The position numbers and the translations under genes were made by a program. Positions 43,926-52,442 of a DNA stretch of 64,000 nt are shown here, one piece after another. Below the pieces are notes generated by a model, which searched no databases, was not told the origin of the DNA, and worked only from the letters and a program-made list of their open reading frames with translations. The stretch's first letter is position 1. The number at the start of each line of letters is the position of its first letter. Source of the stretch: Bacteroidia bacterium (GTDB taxonomy: Bacteria > Bacteroidota > Bacteroidia > UKL13-3). The stretch lies in contig JAKLJI010000006.1 in NCBI GenBank assembly GCA_023151275.1, positions 1-64,000 on the forward strand. The letters run 5' to 3'.

Positions 43926-44696
43926 TTAACCTTGGCTGAAGGTCTTAAAAAATTGATTGAGATTCCAATTCAGCAACTCTGCTTCCTCAAACATTCCCAT
44001 ATGTGCACTTTCTTTCAGGTAGGCGATATAGCTGGTTTTGCACTGGGTAGCCATCTCAAATAAACTGCTTTCCGGAATAAGTGCATCCTCTTTTCCGATT
44101 CCCCAAAATACAGGGATTTCTGAATTCACCAAAAAGGCCAAATTGTCTTCCCTGTTCATCATGGCAAGTACAGCTTCTGATATACCTTGTTCGGTTGATT
44201 TCATCGCTTCAGCCAGGAGGAAATCTTTGTGCGGTTCATAATTCCCTTCCCTAAACAGGCCTGGAAAGAATGACTCTAGGTATTTTTGCTTTCCGTACTT
44301 TTCGATAAAGGCAAGTACTTGTTTACGTTTATGTTTCCGCTCTTCTGAATCTGCAAGTGGGGTTGAATGAATCAATCCAAAACCTTGAATTTGATTGGGG
44401 ATTAATTTTATTAGCTCAAGTCCAACATATCCTCCCATGCTATGCCCCAGTAGATAAACCTTTTCATTTTGGCTTAAATTCAAGCATTCTAGCACGGCTT
44501 CAGCCATACTTTTCATACTTGTTCCTGTTCCGGTTGGCAGGCTCGAACCAAAACCAGGCAAGTCTATTGTTTGAACGGTATAGTGGTCCTTAAAAAACAA
44601 TACCTGCTTGTTGAAGCAGGTATTGTTTTCGCAAAATCCATGAAGGAAAATGAGTTTTATGGGACCGGCACCGTAGGTGTAGTGTGCCAGTTTCAT
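43926..44696 (-). CDS. Alpha/beta-hydrolase
   Basis: The 256-aa cytoplasmic protein has the fold pattern HGFCENNTCF (oxyanion), TIDLPGFGSS, nucleophile elbow LLGHSMGGYVGLEL, a cap with HKRKQVLAFIEKYGKQ, and a late acid and His in GIGKEDALIPES and ESAHMGMFEE. Members of this group are esterases or lyases with broad roles, so the substrate is unknown. The start lies 2 nt after the stop of the PpiD/SurA-like gene. A perfect intrinsic terminator sits inside codons 23-34. Confidence 0.88.
   Translation of the reverse strand: MKLAHYTYGAGPIKLIFLHGFCENNTCFNKQVLFFKDHYTVQTIDLPGFGSSLPTGTGTSMKSMAEAVLECLNLSQNEKVYLLGHSMGGYVGLELIKLIPNQIQGFGLIHSTPLADSEERKHKRKQVLAFIEKYGKQKYLESFFPGLFREGNYEPHKDFLLAEAMKSTEQGISEAVLAMMNREDNLAFLVNSEIPVFWGIGKEDALIPESSLFEMATQCKTSYIAYLKESAHMGMFEEAELLNWNLNQFFKTFSQG
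44594..44629 (-). terminator. Perfect intrinsic terminator inside the hydrolase coding sequence
   Basis: Arms AAAACAATACCTGCTT and AAGCAGGTATTGTTTT (16 bp, no mismatch) flank a 4-nt loop. In the direction of transcription (minus) the stem ends in TTTTTT. It lies ~70 nt after the start codon of the hydrolase and ~100 nt after the stop of the ppiD-like gene. Confidence 0.8.
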
Positions 44697-44697
44697 A

Positions 44698-46815
44698 TTA
44701 ATAGAATTTAGCGCGGTTATCTACCACATGCTTAATTTCTTTAAGCACTTCTGCATATCCATATTCCAAACGCGACTGAATACCGTTTGAAATTTCTGCT
44801 TTTAGGCTGTTTAAGTCGGCTGGTGCCGGAGCTGGATTGAACTTGTTTACCTGATAAGCATAAACAGCACCATCACCTTTTACTGGACCTAATACTTTAC
44901 CTGTTGCGCTTCCCATCAAGGTTCCTACAAAAGTTGGATCATAACCTACAAATGGAAGGCTTGCATTTTCAAATGTTTGACTGCTCACAGGGTTCAAAGC
45001 TTGATTTAAATTCCTGCTTAATGCATCAAGTGTAGGATTCGTTGCCATAGCAGTCTTCATCTTTTCTGCAAGTTGCTCTGCTTTTTTATCTTTCCTGTAG
45101 TCAGCAAGTACACGCTCTCTTGAGGATTCAAAGTTTGCTTTACCCTTTTCGCGAATAGCTTTTAAAACAGCAATTACATATTTGTCGTTACCAATGGTGA
45201 TTACCTCACTTACATTTCCTTCTTTGGCACTGAATGCCCAGCGAACTACTTCTCTGGCTTCTGCATATCCTGGAAGGAAATTGTCGTTTTCGCGAACAAA
45301 CTCAGCTATGCGTTTCTCTATTTTTTTAGCAGCAACATTGGCATCAAATTCTTCTGCATTGGTTGATGAAGCAGCAAACTGACTTGCTTCATTGTACGCA
45401 ACACCTGTTGTTTTATCACTTGCCTCAACAGTTCTGTCTAAAACAGCTGCACAAACCAGCTTCTTTGATTTATCCGCTGTAATTTTAATAACGTGGAATC
45501 CAAATTGTGTTTTCAAAACAAACTGATCGCCTTTGTTACCATTCTTAACAGCATCATTGAATTCTTTTACCATTGAACCTTCTGTAAACCAACCCAGGTC
45601 ACCACCTTTGTCGCGGGTTCCATCTGTTCCAAACTCTCTGGCTAAATCAGCAAACGATTCTCCCTTTTTGATACGAGCAAGAATGTCATTCGCTTTGGTT
45701 CTTGCAGCGATGGTATCCTGCATGGTTGAACCTTCAACACGAATCAGGATATGACTTGCTCTCATTGAGAAAACGCTATCTTGTTTCTCACCTACAACTT
45801 TGTAAAGTGAATATTTCCCGTCAGCAAAAACAGGACCGATAACAGTGCCTACAGCAGATGCAAAAATTTGGTCTGCAACCTCTACCGGGTAAGCTGAGCG
45901 GTTTCTTGGTGTTGGGTCGAAACGAGTTTCTGAATTCGCATCTGTATAAAGCGTATCGTTTGTAGCTGCTTTAAATTGTTCAACCTGGTCATAAGCCCAT
46001 TTTTGTGCAGCAGCACTGTCTTCTGAACTTGGTGCAAAATCCCAAACCACAAATTCAAGTTTGCGGCTGTTTTCGCGCTCCTTGTATTTGTCCATGTTCT
46101 TTTTGAAATAGGATTTCAAATCAGACTCTTCCGCAGTGATTGTAGTATCTGCAATGGTCATGTATGGAATAGCAACGAAATTCATTTCAGCAGTTGTCCC
46201 GCGATTTGCATTCAGACTTTTTGCTTCCAATGAAGTAGCGTAAACACCTTTCTTCAAGAGGTTGGCATATTTACGTTGCATGGTTTCGTTTACCAAATAG
46301 TCCTCAAACTCTTTCCATTGCGCCTTCATATTTTCATCTGTTCCTTCATTCATCGATTTCAAATATCTTTTTACGGCATTGATATCGAATGTTCCAGTTG
46401 CAGGATCTGTAAAGGACTGACGAATTTGTGGATGAATATTTTGGCCCATCAACATGTCTTCCAGTTCTTCATTGCTTACTTCAATTCCGAGTTCCTTGTA
46501 CTCTTTGGCCATCAAGTAATCGTTCATGAATTGCATCCAAGTTTGTTCACGCAGTTGGTTTCTGGTGTTTTCGTCCACGTTTTCGGATTGCGAACGAACC
46601 TTGTATCCTTCAATGTTTTTTTCCAGTTTTTCTTCAAACTGACGGATATTGATTGTTTCACCGTCAATTTCGGCAACTGTTGTGCTTGAAGCCTGACCGC
46701 TGAAAAATCCAAAATTGCTGTTCAATGCATCCGAAATCACAAATAGCAACAGGGCTCCGCCAACCATTCCAATTGCCAAACCCGACCTGTTTCTAATCTT
46801 CGTTAATATAGCCAT
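44698..46815 (-). CDS. PpiD/SurA-like periplasmic peptidyl-prolyl isomerase
   Basis: The 705-aa protein has an N-terminal signal anchor (SGLAIGMVGGALLLFVISDAL), a SurA-N-like helical domain (~40-240), a parvulin domain (~340-450: ASHILIRVEGS, KANDILARIKKGESFADLAREFGTDGTRDKGGDLGWFTEGSMVKEF, FGFHVIKI) and a C-terminal helical domain. It chaperones proteins leaving the Sec translocon. A candidate minus-strand promoter is TTG-N21-TATTTTTG (plus-strand 46837-46868). It is the first gene of a unit with the hydrolase. Confidence 0.93.
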   Translation of the reverse strand: MAILTKIRNRSGLAIGMVGGALLLFVISDALNSNFGFFSGQASSTTVAEIDGETINIRQFEEKLEKNIEGYKVRSQSENVDENTRNQLREQTWMQFMNDYLMAKEYKELGIEVSNEELEDMLMGQNIHPQIRQSFTDPATGTFDINAVKRYLKSMNEGTDENMKAQWKEFEDYLVNETMQRKYANLLKKGVYATSLEAKSLNANRGTTAEMNFVAIPYMTIADTTITAEESDLKSYFKKNMDKYKERENSRKLEFVVWDFAPSSEDSAAAQKWAYDQVEQFKAATNDTLYTDANSETRFDPTPRNRSAYPVEVADQIFASAVGTVIGPVFADGKYSLYKVVGEKQDSVFSMRASHILIRVEGSTMQDTIAARTKANDILARIKKGESFADLAREFGTDGTRDKGGDLGWFTEGSMVKEFNDAVKNGNKGDQFVLKTQFGFHVIKITADKSKKLVCAAVLDRTVEASDKTTGVAYNEASQFAASSTNAEEFDANVAAKKIEKRIAEFVRENDNFLPGYAEAREVVRWAFSAKEGNVSEVITIGNDKYVIAVLKAIREKGKANFESSRERVLADYRKDKKAEQLAEKMKTAMATNPTLDALSRNLNQALNPVSSQTFENASLPFVGYDPTFVGTLMGSATGKVLGPVKGDGAVYAYQVNKFNPAPAPADLNSLKAEISNGIQSRLEYGYAEVLKEIKHVVDNRAKFY

Positions 46816-46921
46816 CTACATTTTTTTTAAGAGTGGCAAAAATAACGGCCATTTTTTCAAAAAATCAACTCAATATTGCCTCTTATTAAATTGTTTTTGA
46901 GGCAGTCGTCCTTTTTTTGCT

Positions 46922-47635
46922 ATGAACAATCCTTTTTTTGGAAAATTGTATTTGATTCCCAATGTGTTAAGTGATGACAATACGGATGAATTTATTCCTG
47001 AGCTAGTTAGAAAATTAACGCACCACCTTACTCATTTTGTTGTTGAGAATGAGAAAGATGCACGTGCTTTGGTGAAAAAGCTCAAAATTGCCACACCCCA
47101 ACAGGAACTAAGATTCTGGAAATTGGACGAGCATTCTAAAGACGAAGAGATTCCTACCTTATTGGAGGCTTTACAACAAGGTAAGGATGCTGGGATTATT
47201 TCTGATGCGGGTTTGCCCTGCGTTGCAGACCCGGGTTCCAAGTTAGTGGATTTGGCCCACCGAAAAGGTATTGAGGTTATTCCACTGCCAGGTTCATCAA
47301 GTTTGATGCTCGCTTTGATGGGTAGTGGTTTTAATGGCCAGCAATTTGCTTTTTCCGGTTATTTGCCCATGGATAAGACTCAAAAAGCCAAGAAGATTAA
47401 ACTTCTGGAAGAATTGGCAGCCAAAGGCCAAACGCAAATTTTTATGGAAGCGCCTTATCGAAATAACCAGCTTTTGGCTGATTTGATTCAACAACTCAGG
47501 CCTTCAACCAAACTCTGTATTGCTTGCCACCTTACCTCCAAGGAATCCTTTATCCAAACCAAAACCCTTGCTGCCTGGAAATCCTCTAGTCCTGATTTGC
47601 ATAAAAAACCTGTTATCTTTCTTCTGGGCAACTAA
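46922..47635 (+). CDS. RsmI-like tetrapyrrole-methylase-fold SAM-dependent methyltransferase
   Basis: The 237-aa protein shows KLYLIPNVL at the N-terminus, ISDAGLPCVADPGSKLVDLAHRKGIEVIPLPGSSSLMLALMGSG (the SAM-binding PGxSS region of the tetrapyrrole methylase fold), and FSGYLPMDKTQKAKKIKLLEELA ... IFMEAPYRNNQLL, all as in 16S rRNA 2'-O-methyltransferase RsmI. It is shorter than RsmI (~280 aa) and its N-terminus (NPFFGKLYLIPNVLSDDN) differs, so it is a paralogous group whose substrate is not known. Its stop overlaps that of the convergent DUF4173-like gene by 4 nt. Confidence 0.85.
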   Translation: MNNPFFGKLYLIPNVLSDDNTDEFIPELVRKLTHHLTHFVVENEKDARALVKKLKIATPQQELRFWKLDEHSKDEEIPTLLEALQQGKDAGIISDAGLPCVADPGSKLVDLAHRKGIEVIPLPGSSSLMLALMGSGFNGQQFAFSGYLPMDKTQKAKKIKLLEELAAKGQTQIFMEAPYRNNQLLADLIQQLRPSTKLCIACHLTSKESFIQTKTLAAWKSSSPDLHKKPVIFLLGN

Positions 47636-49128
47636 TTTTCGTTTTCCAAGTTTCTCAAGGCTTGCAAGGTTGATAGGTTTTGTTCCCAAATATCGAGTTG
47701 TTCGCCTTTGGCCTTAAGTAGGGCCTGCTTTTCACTTACCGTTTCTGCGAATTCCGATTCTTTGCTATCAATTTTTACCGGGAATCGAAGTGCTTGAATG
47801 GAGTCGATTCGGTTTAGTTCTTCCTGTCGATTTTCCATGTAAGCAAAGGCTTCATTGTTCATGTCTTTCAAAAACTCATAGTCGAGATAGGCTTTTTCTG
47901 CATGTGCGAAATTGTATTTGGCTATTTCAACATCCCAATTCAGGCATCCTGATACCGGCAGAATTAGCACTGCAGCTCCAACCAAATTATTGCTTATGTA
48001 TGAAAGTGATTTTCTGGCTAGCACTTTGTAAATCAAAGAAAGAAGTGCAATTGCAGTGAATCCCAAAAAGAACAGCACCAATATTCGTTTGTAGGCCAAC
48101 GCATAGTACTCGATGTAAAAGCTGGTTCTTACTGCGACCGTTATTACAAGCAAAAGGTTTTGCAATAGCCATACTACAATAAGGGCATTGAATAAGGTTG
48201 ATTTTTTCATGAAAACCAGATTGCTATCTAAATAATACCAGGTAATTCCAATAGAAATGATCAAGGCATATATCAAAAGCCAGGTTCCATCGTGGACAAA
48301 TCCTTTGAGCAGTTGCCCGGTGAATTCAAATCCAAACCATACGTTTTGAATTTCAGTAACATGTTGCCAGAAAAGCATTAAGTTTATTACACTGAAAAAC
48401 GCTATTGAAACCTGCATTTTCCTCAGCAATCGTTTGTTCAAAAACCGAAATGGACTTCTTTTCTTTTCACGAATCAACTCAAGTTGAAGTTTTTCGTCTT
48501 CTTCTTCCAGGGTTTTGCTGTTTTCCTGTATGAAAAAATAGCTCATGAATACCAACCCTGCTCCAAACCAAAAGAAAATCTGAAAACTGATATCTCCGAA
48601 TAGATTTTTGATGGTAAGCCAGCTTGCTTCAAGACTTTTGGCAAAATAGGTATTGGCGTTAGCGTAAATGGAAATCAATAAGATTAGAGTTATTGCCGGA
48701 ACTCCAAAATACCTGAACCAAGACTTCAATCTGCCAGCTTTGCTTTGGTCCTTATTACCCAAGGTCATTGCCAATCCTCCAAATAAGCGTGGAGTCTGTG
48801 TTGAAATTGTTTTAACAACAAGCGATGCGTTTTTGAAATTCGGATAGGCCGTAACAGATCCAAGTAAAATTAAGTTCAACCACCAGACTAGGATGGAATA
48901 GGTTTGTCCGCTTAAGTAAACACCAAGTCCCGAAACAACCATTCCAACCAGAATGAGGTATACCAATTTTGATTTTTGAGTTCCTAAATTTTGGTATAAA
49001 CTCAGAACGCCAACTGCTACTGAAACGATAAGGTAGTTTAAACCCTGTTCACGGTTTTGATAAAGAATTGCCAGTAAAAGGGCGCTGCCAAGTAGAAGTA
49101 CCCGCTGAATGCGCGCATTTTTTTCCAT
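47632..49128 (-). CDS. DUF4173-like polytopic membrane protein
   Basis: The 498-aa protein (MEKNARIQRVLLLGS) has about ten to twelve transmembrane helices. NLLLVITVAVRTSFYIEYYALAYKRILVLFFLG matches the DUF4153/DUF4173 core, and the C-terminal NWDVEIAKYNFAHAEKAYLDYEFLKDMNNEA fits its periplasmic tail. Function of the family is unknown. ATG 49128 is preferred to an upstream TTG because TACGTTTG, an exact -7 element (plus-strand 49135-49142), lies directly upstream. It is convergent with the RsmI-like gene. Confidence 0.78.
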   Translation of the reverse strand: MEKNARIQRVLLLGSALLLAILYQNREQGLNYLIVSVAVGVLSLYQNLGTQKSKLVYLILVGMVVSGLGVYLSGQTYSILVWWLNLILLGSVTAYPNFKNASLVVKTISTQTPRLFGGLAMTLGNKDQSKAGRLKSWFRYFGVPAITLILLISIYANANTYFAKSLEASWLTIKNLFGDISFQIFFWFGAGLVFMSYFFIQENSKTLEEEDEKLQLELIREKKRSPFRFLNKRLLRKMQVSIAFFSVINLMLFWQHVTEIQNVWFGFEFTGQLLKGFVHDGTWLLIYALIISIGITWYYLDSNLVFMKKSTLFNALIVVWLLQNLLLVITVAVRTSFYIEYYALAYKRILVLFFLGFTAIALLSLIYKVLARKSLSYISNNLVGAAVLILPVSGCLNWDVEIAKYNFAHAEKAYLDYEFLKDMNNEAFAYMENRQEELNRIDSIQALRFPVKIDSKESEFAETVSEKQALLKAKGEQLDIWEQNLSTLQALRNLENEN

Positions 49129-49302
49129 AATTAGCAAACGTAGCTTTTAATGAACTATTTCTAAATGAAAGATTAATTGCCATCCTAAGGCCAATTTTTT
49201 CGATTGGTAACAAAATAACACGATTCCTTTCAAAGTGATTGTTCCGCTTTGGGCTTGATTAAGGATTTTATTTTTTTACAAAAGCTGATATTAGTCAACC
49301 AC

Positions 49303-49332
49303 TTGCATATTTCTTCGCAATGAGTAATTTTG
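49303..49332 (+). promoter_or_regulatory. Promoter of the paaR-paaABC operon
   Basis: TTG (49303-49305), a 19-nt spacer, then TAATTTTG (49325-49332). Both elements and the spacing match the Bacteroidota housekeeping consensus. Transcription should begin around 49336-49340, inside the PaaR-like operator. Confidence 0.75.
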
Positions 49333-49335
49333 TGT

Positions 49336-49349
49336 CTAACAAACGTTAG
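49336..49349 (+). promoter_or_regulatory. PaaR-type operator
   Basis: CTAACAAACGTTAG is a palindrome (CTAAC-N4-GTTAG) placed over the expected transcription start, 5 nt before the regulator's ATG. It fits the Thermus PaaR box that I recall as CNAACGNNCGTTNG at all defined positions but one. Confidence 0.72.
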
Positions 49350-49354
49350 GTGAA

Positions 49355-49963
49355 ATGACTAATCCAAGTTCAGGAAGACGCGAGCAAATTATTCAGGCGG
49401 CAGCCAATTTGTTCTGTGCTCGGGGCTATGAGGCAAGTTCGATGCGTGACATTGCAACTACTTTAAATATTGAAGCAGCTAGTTTATATCACCACATAAA
49501 GTCCAAAGAAGAGATTCTTGAAACCATCTGTTTTGGTATGGCCGAAACCTTTTTGAACGGAATCCGGGAAGTGAATGATATTTATTTCAACGCCGAAGAA
49601 CGTTTGCGCATGGCTATTCAAAATCACGTTCGCATCCTAACCAGTAATCTATCCCAAAGCACCGTCTTTTTGCATGAATGGAGAAGTCTGAAAGGTGAGA
49701 AACTTATTGCATTCAAGCAACTGCGCGACCAATATGAAAAGGGATTCAGAACAATTGTGCAAGATGGGATGAATGAAGATATTTTTGGAGAGGTAGATGC
49801 CCGCTTTGCCGTATTAAGCATTCTTAGTTCGGTGAACTGGATTGCCGAATGGTACCGCGAAGATGGTGCAATGTCATCCGATGAAATTGCTTCCAGAATT
49901 AGCGATTTTGTGCTTGGAGGCCTGCGCAAAAAATTAGTAACCGATTTGGATTATAAACCCTGA
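49355..49963 (+). CDS. paaR: TetR-family repressor of phenylacetate genes
   Basis: The 202-aa protein has an N-terminal TetR HTH (RREQIIQAAANLFCARGYEASSMRDIATTLNIEAASLYHHIKSKEEIL, residues ~8-55 in pieces) and a helical ligand-binding domain with AEERLRMAIQNHVRIL and VNWIAEWYREDG. It is the first gene of the paa operon, with paaA 24 nt downstream. By analogy with Thermus and other PaaR proteins it should be released from DNA by phenylacetyl-CoA; that ligand is inferred from context. It is probably autoregulated through the palindrome overlapping its own start region. Confidence 0.88.
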   Translation: MTNPSSGRREQIIQAAANLFCARGYEASSMRDIATTLNIEAASLYHHIKSKEEILETICFGMAETFLNGIREVNDIYFNAEERLRMAIQNHVRILTSNLSQSTVFLHEWRSLKGEKLIAFKQLRDQYEKGFRTIVQDGMNEDIFGEVDARFAVLSILSSVNWIAEWYREDGAMSSDEIASRISDFVLGGLRKKLVTDLDYKP

Positions 49964-49987
49964 AATTAAAAACTAAAACCAAAGTAT

Positions 49988-50980
49988 ATGTACGGAAACG
50001 CTTACATCGACCCCAATGAAAATCCGGTAAGTTCCGGAAAAGGTCCTTCCATTTTGGAAGGTGAAGATCCTGTTTTGCTAGCAGAGTTTGAAGCTCGCAT
50101 CCAACGCGGAGAAAAAATCGAGCCTAAAGATTGGATGCCTCGCGAATACCGCAAACAACTTATTCGTATGATTGAGCAGCATGCTCACTCAGAAATTATT
50201 GGTGCTCTTCCAGAGGGAACCTGGATTACACGTGCTCCGGGCTTTAAGAGGAAATTAGCCTTGATGGCAAAGGTTCAGGATGAAGTTGGTCACGCCCAAT
50301 TGCTGTATAGTGCTGCCGAAACCTTGGGCAAAAGTCGTGAAGACATGATCAATGACCTGATTACCGGAAAGTCAAAATATTCAAACGTGTTCAATTATCC
50401 GGCTTATACTTGGGCTGATGCCTGCATCATTGCTTGGTTAATTGATGCTGGTGCAATTATCAATCAGGTGGCTAATGCAAAAGGCAGTTACGGACCTTAT
50501 TGCAGAGCGCTCGACAGGATTTGTACCGAAGAATCATTTCACTTGAAATACGGTCATGATAATGTGGTAACACTTGCTACAGGAACTCCTGTGCAGCGCA
50601 AAATGGTTCAGGAGGCTTTGAACCGTTGGTGGCCACCAATTATGCACTTCTTTGGTCCATCAGATAAAATTTCATCGCATACCGAAATTCTTATGCGTTG
50701 GAAAGTGAAAATGGCTTCTAACGATGATATGCGTCAGCAGTTCTTAAATATGTATGTTCCTAAAATTTGGGATCTTGGTTTGACTGTACCAGATACTAAT
50801 CTGCGCAAGAATGAAGAAACCACAGACCCGGATTGGGATGAATTTAAACGCGTAATTAACGGCGGCGGTCCTTGCAACGCCGAAAGGTTAGCGGTTCGTC
50901 GGGATGCTGAAGAGCGTGGTCGTTGGGTGAGAAATGCACTCAAAGCGGGTAGCGCAAAATATGTAGTGCCATTGGCTTAA
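49988..50980 (+). CDS. paaA: Phenylacetyl-CoA epoxidase catalytic subunit
   Basis: The 330-aa diiron subunit activates oxygen and epoxidises the aromatic ring of phenylacetyl-CoA. It is PaaA along its length: [66 protein letters not shown] (diiron ExxH), [28 protein letters not shown] (second ExxH), FGPSDK and [26 protein letters not shown]. It is ~20 residues longer than E. coli PaaA owing to an N-terminal extension. It follows paaR by 24 nt. Confidence 0.97.
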   Translation: MYGNAYIDPNENPVSSGKGPSILEGEDPVLLAEFEARIQRGEKIEPKDWMPREYRKQLIRMIEQHAHSEIIGALPEGTWITRAPGFKRKLALMAKVQDEVGHAQLLYSAAETLGKSREDMINDLITGKSKYSNVFNYPAYTWADACIIAWLIDAGAIINQVANAKGSYGPYCRALDRICTEESFHLKYGHDNVVTLATGTPVQRKMVQEALNRWWPPIMHFFGPSDKISSHTEILMRWKVKMASNDDMRQQFLNMYVPKIWDLGLTVPDTNLRKNEETTDPDWDEFKRVINGGGPCNAERLAVRRDAEERGRWVRNALKAGSAKYVVPLA

Positions 50981-51005
50981 TTCTTTTTCTAATCTATGAA
51001 TTGCC

Positions 51006-51022
51006 GATTCGGTAATCGAATC
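51006..51022 (+). other. Small hairpin between paaA and paaB
   Basis: GATTCG-GTAAT-CGAATC forms a perfect 6-bp stem in the 64-nt intergenic segment. It lacks a T tract and may serve as an RNA stabiliser or processing site setting paaA versus paaB levels. Confidence 0.4.
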
Positions 51023-51044
51023 ATAAACCCAAAATATTGAACAA

Positions 51045-51419
51045 ATGATACAATCACTCGACCCCCGGGTTACCCGGGCTCAGATAGAACTAAACAATCC
51101 TATAGATCCGCTTACCGAGTTGGATCAATGGGAAACCTATGAGGTTTTTCATCAGAAGAAGCGTGGCGACCAGCACATTCATGTTGGTATTGTGCATGCC
51201 GCAAATCCCGAAATGGCCCTCTTGTTTGCCAAAGAACAGTATGCCAGAAGAGGAGTTAGTGTAAATATTTGGGTGGTGAAAACTGCTCAGGTTTATTCTT
51301 CTGATTATGCCGATTCCGACATCTTTGAAACAGTTCCAGAAAAGGTTTACCGCGAGGCAGGTGGATACAAAGTGATGGAGAAAATCAACAAGTATAAAAA
51401 AGCACAGGCCGTTAAATAA
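51045..51419 (+). CDS. paaB: Phenylacetyl-CoA epoxidase subunit PaaB
   Basis: The 124-aa protein matches PaaB: DQWETYEVFHQKKRGDQHIHVGIVHAANPEMALLFAKEQYARRG, NIWVVKTAQVYSS and SDIFETVPEKVYREAGGYKV. PaaB bridges the two PaaAC heterodimers in the active complex. The N-terminal ~25 residues are an extension relative to the shorter enterobacterial form (~95 aa). It starts 64 nt after paaA and is followed by paaC after 8 nt. Confidence 0.95.
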   Translation: MIQSLDPRVTRAQIELNNPIDPLTELDQWETYEVFHQKKRGDQHIHVGIVHAANPEMALLFAKEQYARRGVSVNIWVVKTAQVYSSDYADSDIFETVPEKVYREAGGYKVMEKINKYKKAQAVK

Positions 51420-51427
51420 ACTTTCAT

Positions 51428-52177
51428 ATGGAATCAGCAAAAGAACTCTTTTTTAAAATGGCAGATGATCTGCTCATTTTTGGACATAGAAATTCCGAAT
51501 GGACAGGTCTTGGTCCAATTCTGGAGGAAGATATCGCCTTTTCATCCATGGCACAGGATAAAATTGGTCATGCCCAGGCAATCTATCAAATCCTTCACGA
51601 AATGGGGGAAGCCGATTCAGACGCATTGGCCTTTAACAGGCCCTCATCTGCTTTCCGCAATTGCCAGTTTGTAGAATTACCAAATGGCGAGTACGATTTT
51701 AGTATGGTTAGACATTTCTTGTTTGACCATGCCGATCAGCAGCGCTTTGAAATGCTTGCAACTAGCGCATTTGAACCCATTGCAAAAGTGGCTCGTAAAA
51801 TCAAAGGTGAAATTAAATACCACGTTTTTCACGCCGATACCTGGTTGGTGAAATTGAGTCAGGCCAACGAAGAAAGCAAAGCAAGAATGCAGAGTGCACT
51901 CAATGAAGCCTGGAACTATGCACTTGGAATTTTTGAAGAAGGTGATTTTGAAAGCGACCTTCGTTCAAAAGGCATTTTTGAGGGAGAAGCTGCTTTAAAA
52001 GCACGTTGGATGGATAAGATTTCTCCGATTATTGAAAAAGCTGGCTTAAGAATCCCTGATGAATCAACCTGGAATCCGGTTTTGGGTGGTCGTAAGGGAT
52101 ATCATTCTGATCATCTTGATCCATTGGTGCTCGAAATGGGTGAGGTGTTCCGCCTCGATCCCGGAGCTGAATGGTAA
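51428..52177 (+). CDS. paaC: Phenylacetyl-CoA epoxidase structural subunit PaaC
   Basis: The 249-aa ferritin-like protein has LLIFGHRNSEWTGLGPILEEDIAFSSMAQDKIGHAQAIYQIL at its N-terminus and the later FEPIAKVARKIKGEIKYHVFHADTWLVKL, both typical of PaaC, the catalytically silent partner of PaaA. The C-terminus contains GRKGYHSDHLDPLVLEMGEVFRLDPGAEW. An intrinsic terminator begins 21 nt after the stop, so paaC closes the operon and paaD and paaE must lie elsewhere. Confidence 0.95.
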   Translation: MESAKELFFKMADDLLIFGHRNSEWTGLGPILEEDIAFSSMAQDKIGHAQAIYQILHEMGEADSDALAFNRPSSAFRNCQFVELPNGEYDFSMVRHFLFDHADQQRFEMLATSAFEPIAKVARKIKGEIKYHVFHADTWLVKLSQANEESKARMQSALNEAWNYALGIFEEGDFESDLRSKGIFEGEAALKARWMDKISPIIEKAGLRIPDESTWNPVLGGRKGYHSDHLDPLVLEMGEVFRLDPGAEW

Positions 52178-52197
52178 ACTAGTTGAATGTATAAATG

Positions 52198-52230
52198 AGC
52201 CGAGGCAATTGAATTTGTCTCGGCTTTTTT
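52198..52230 (+). terminator. Intrinsic terminator of the paa operon
   Basis: AGCCGAG (52198-52204) and CTCGGCT (52219-52225) form a 7-bp stem followed by TTTTTT. Confidence 0.92.
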
Positions 52231-52320
52231 ATGGAACCTTTGTTCCGCTAATTCTTGATTGGTATCATACTTACCGCAAGCCTCCATCCTTACTTTTGAA
52301 GGGCCAATTGGCAAGAAGAT

Positions 52321-52413
52321 ATGGATAAAATAATCATGGGTATTGTGCTGTTGCATTTGTTAGCCGGTTTTGGTTGGATATTGTGGAAATTGGAAGGAAA
52401 AAAGAAACCTTGA
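52321..52413 (+). CDS. Candidate 30-aa single-pass membrane peptide
   Basis: The ORF ATG...TGA encodes a peptide starting MDKIIMGIVLLHLLAGFGWI and ending in LWKLEGKKKP, i.e. one hydrophobic helix (~17 residues) and a basic C-terminus. TACTTTTG (52291-52298), an exact -7 element, lies 22 nt upstream, and AAGAAG precedes the ATG. It lies between the paa terminator and xth in a gap with no other gene. No homologue is known to me, so it is a plausible but unproven gene. Confidence 0.5.
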   Translation: MDKIIMGIVLLHLLAGFGWILWKLEGKKKP

Positions 52414-52442
52414 GCCTTTCTATGCTTTGCTAACTTGCGGGC

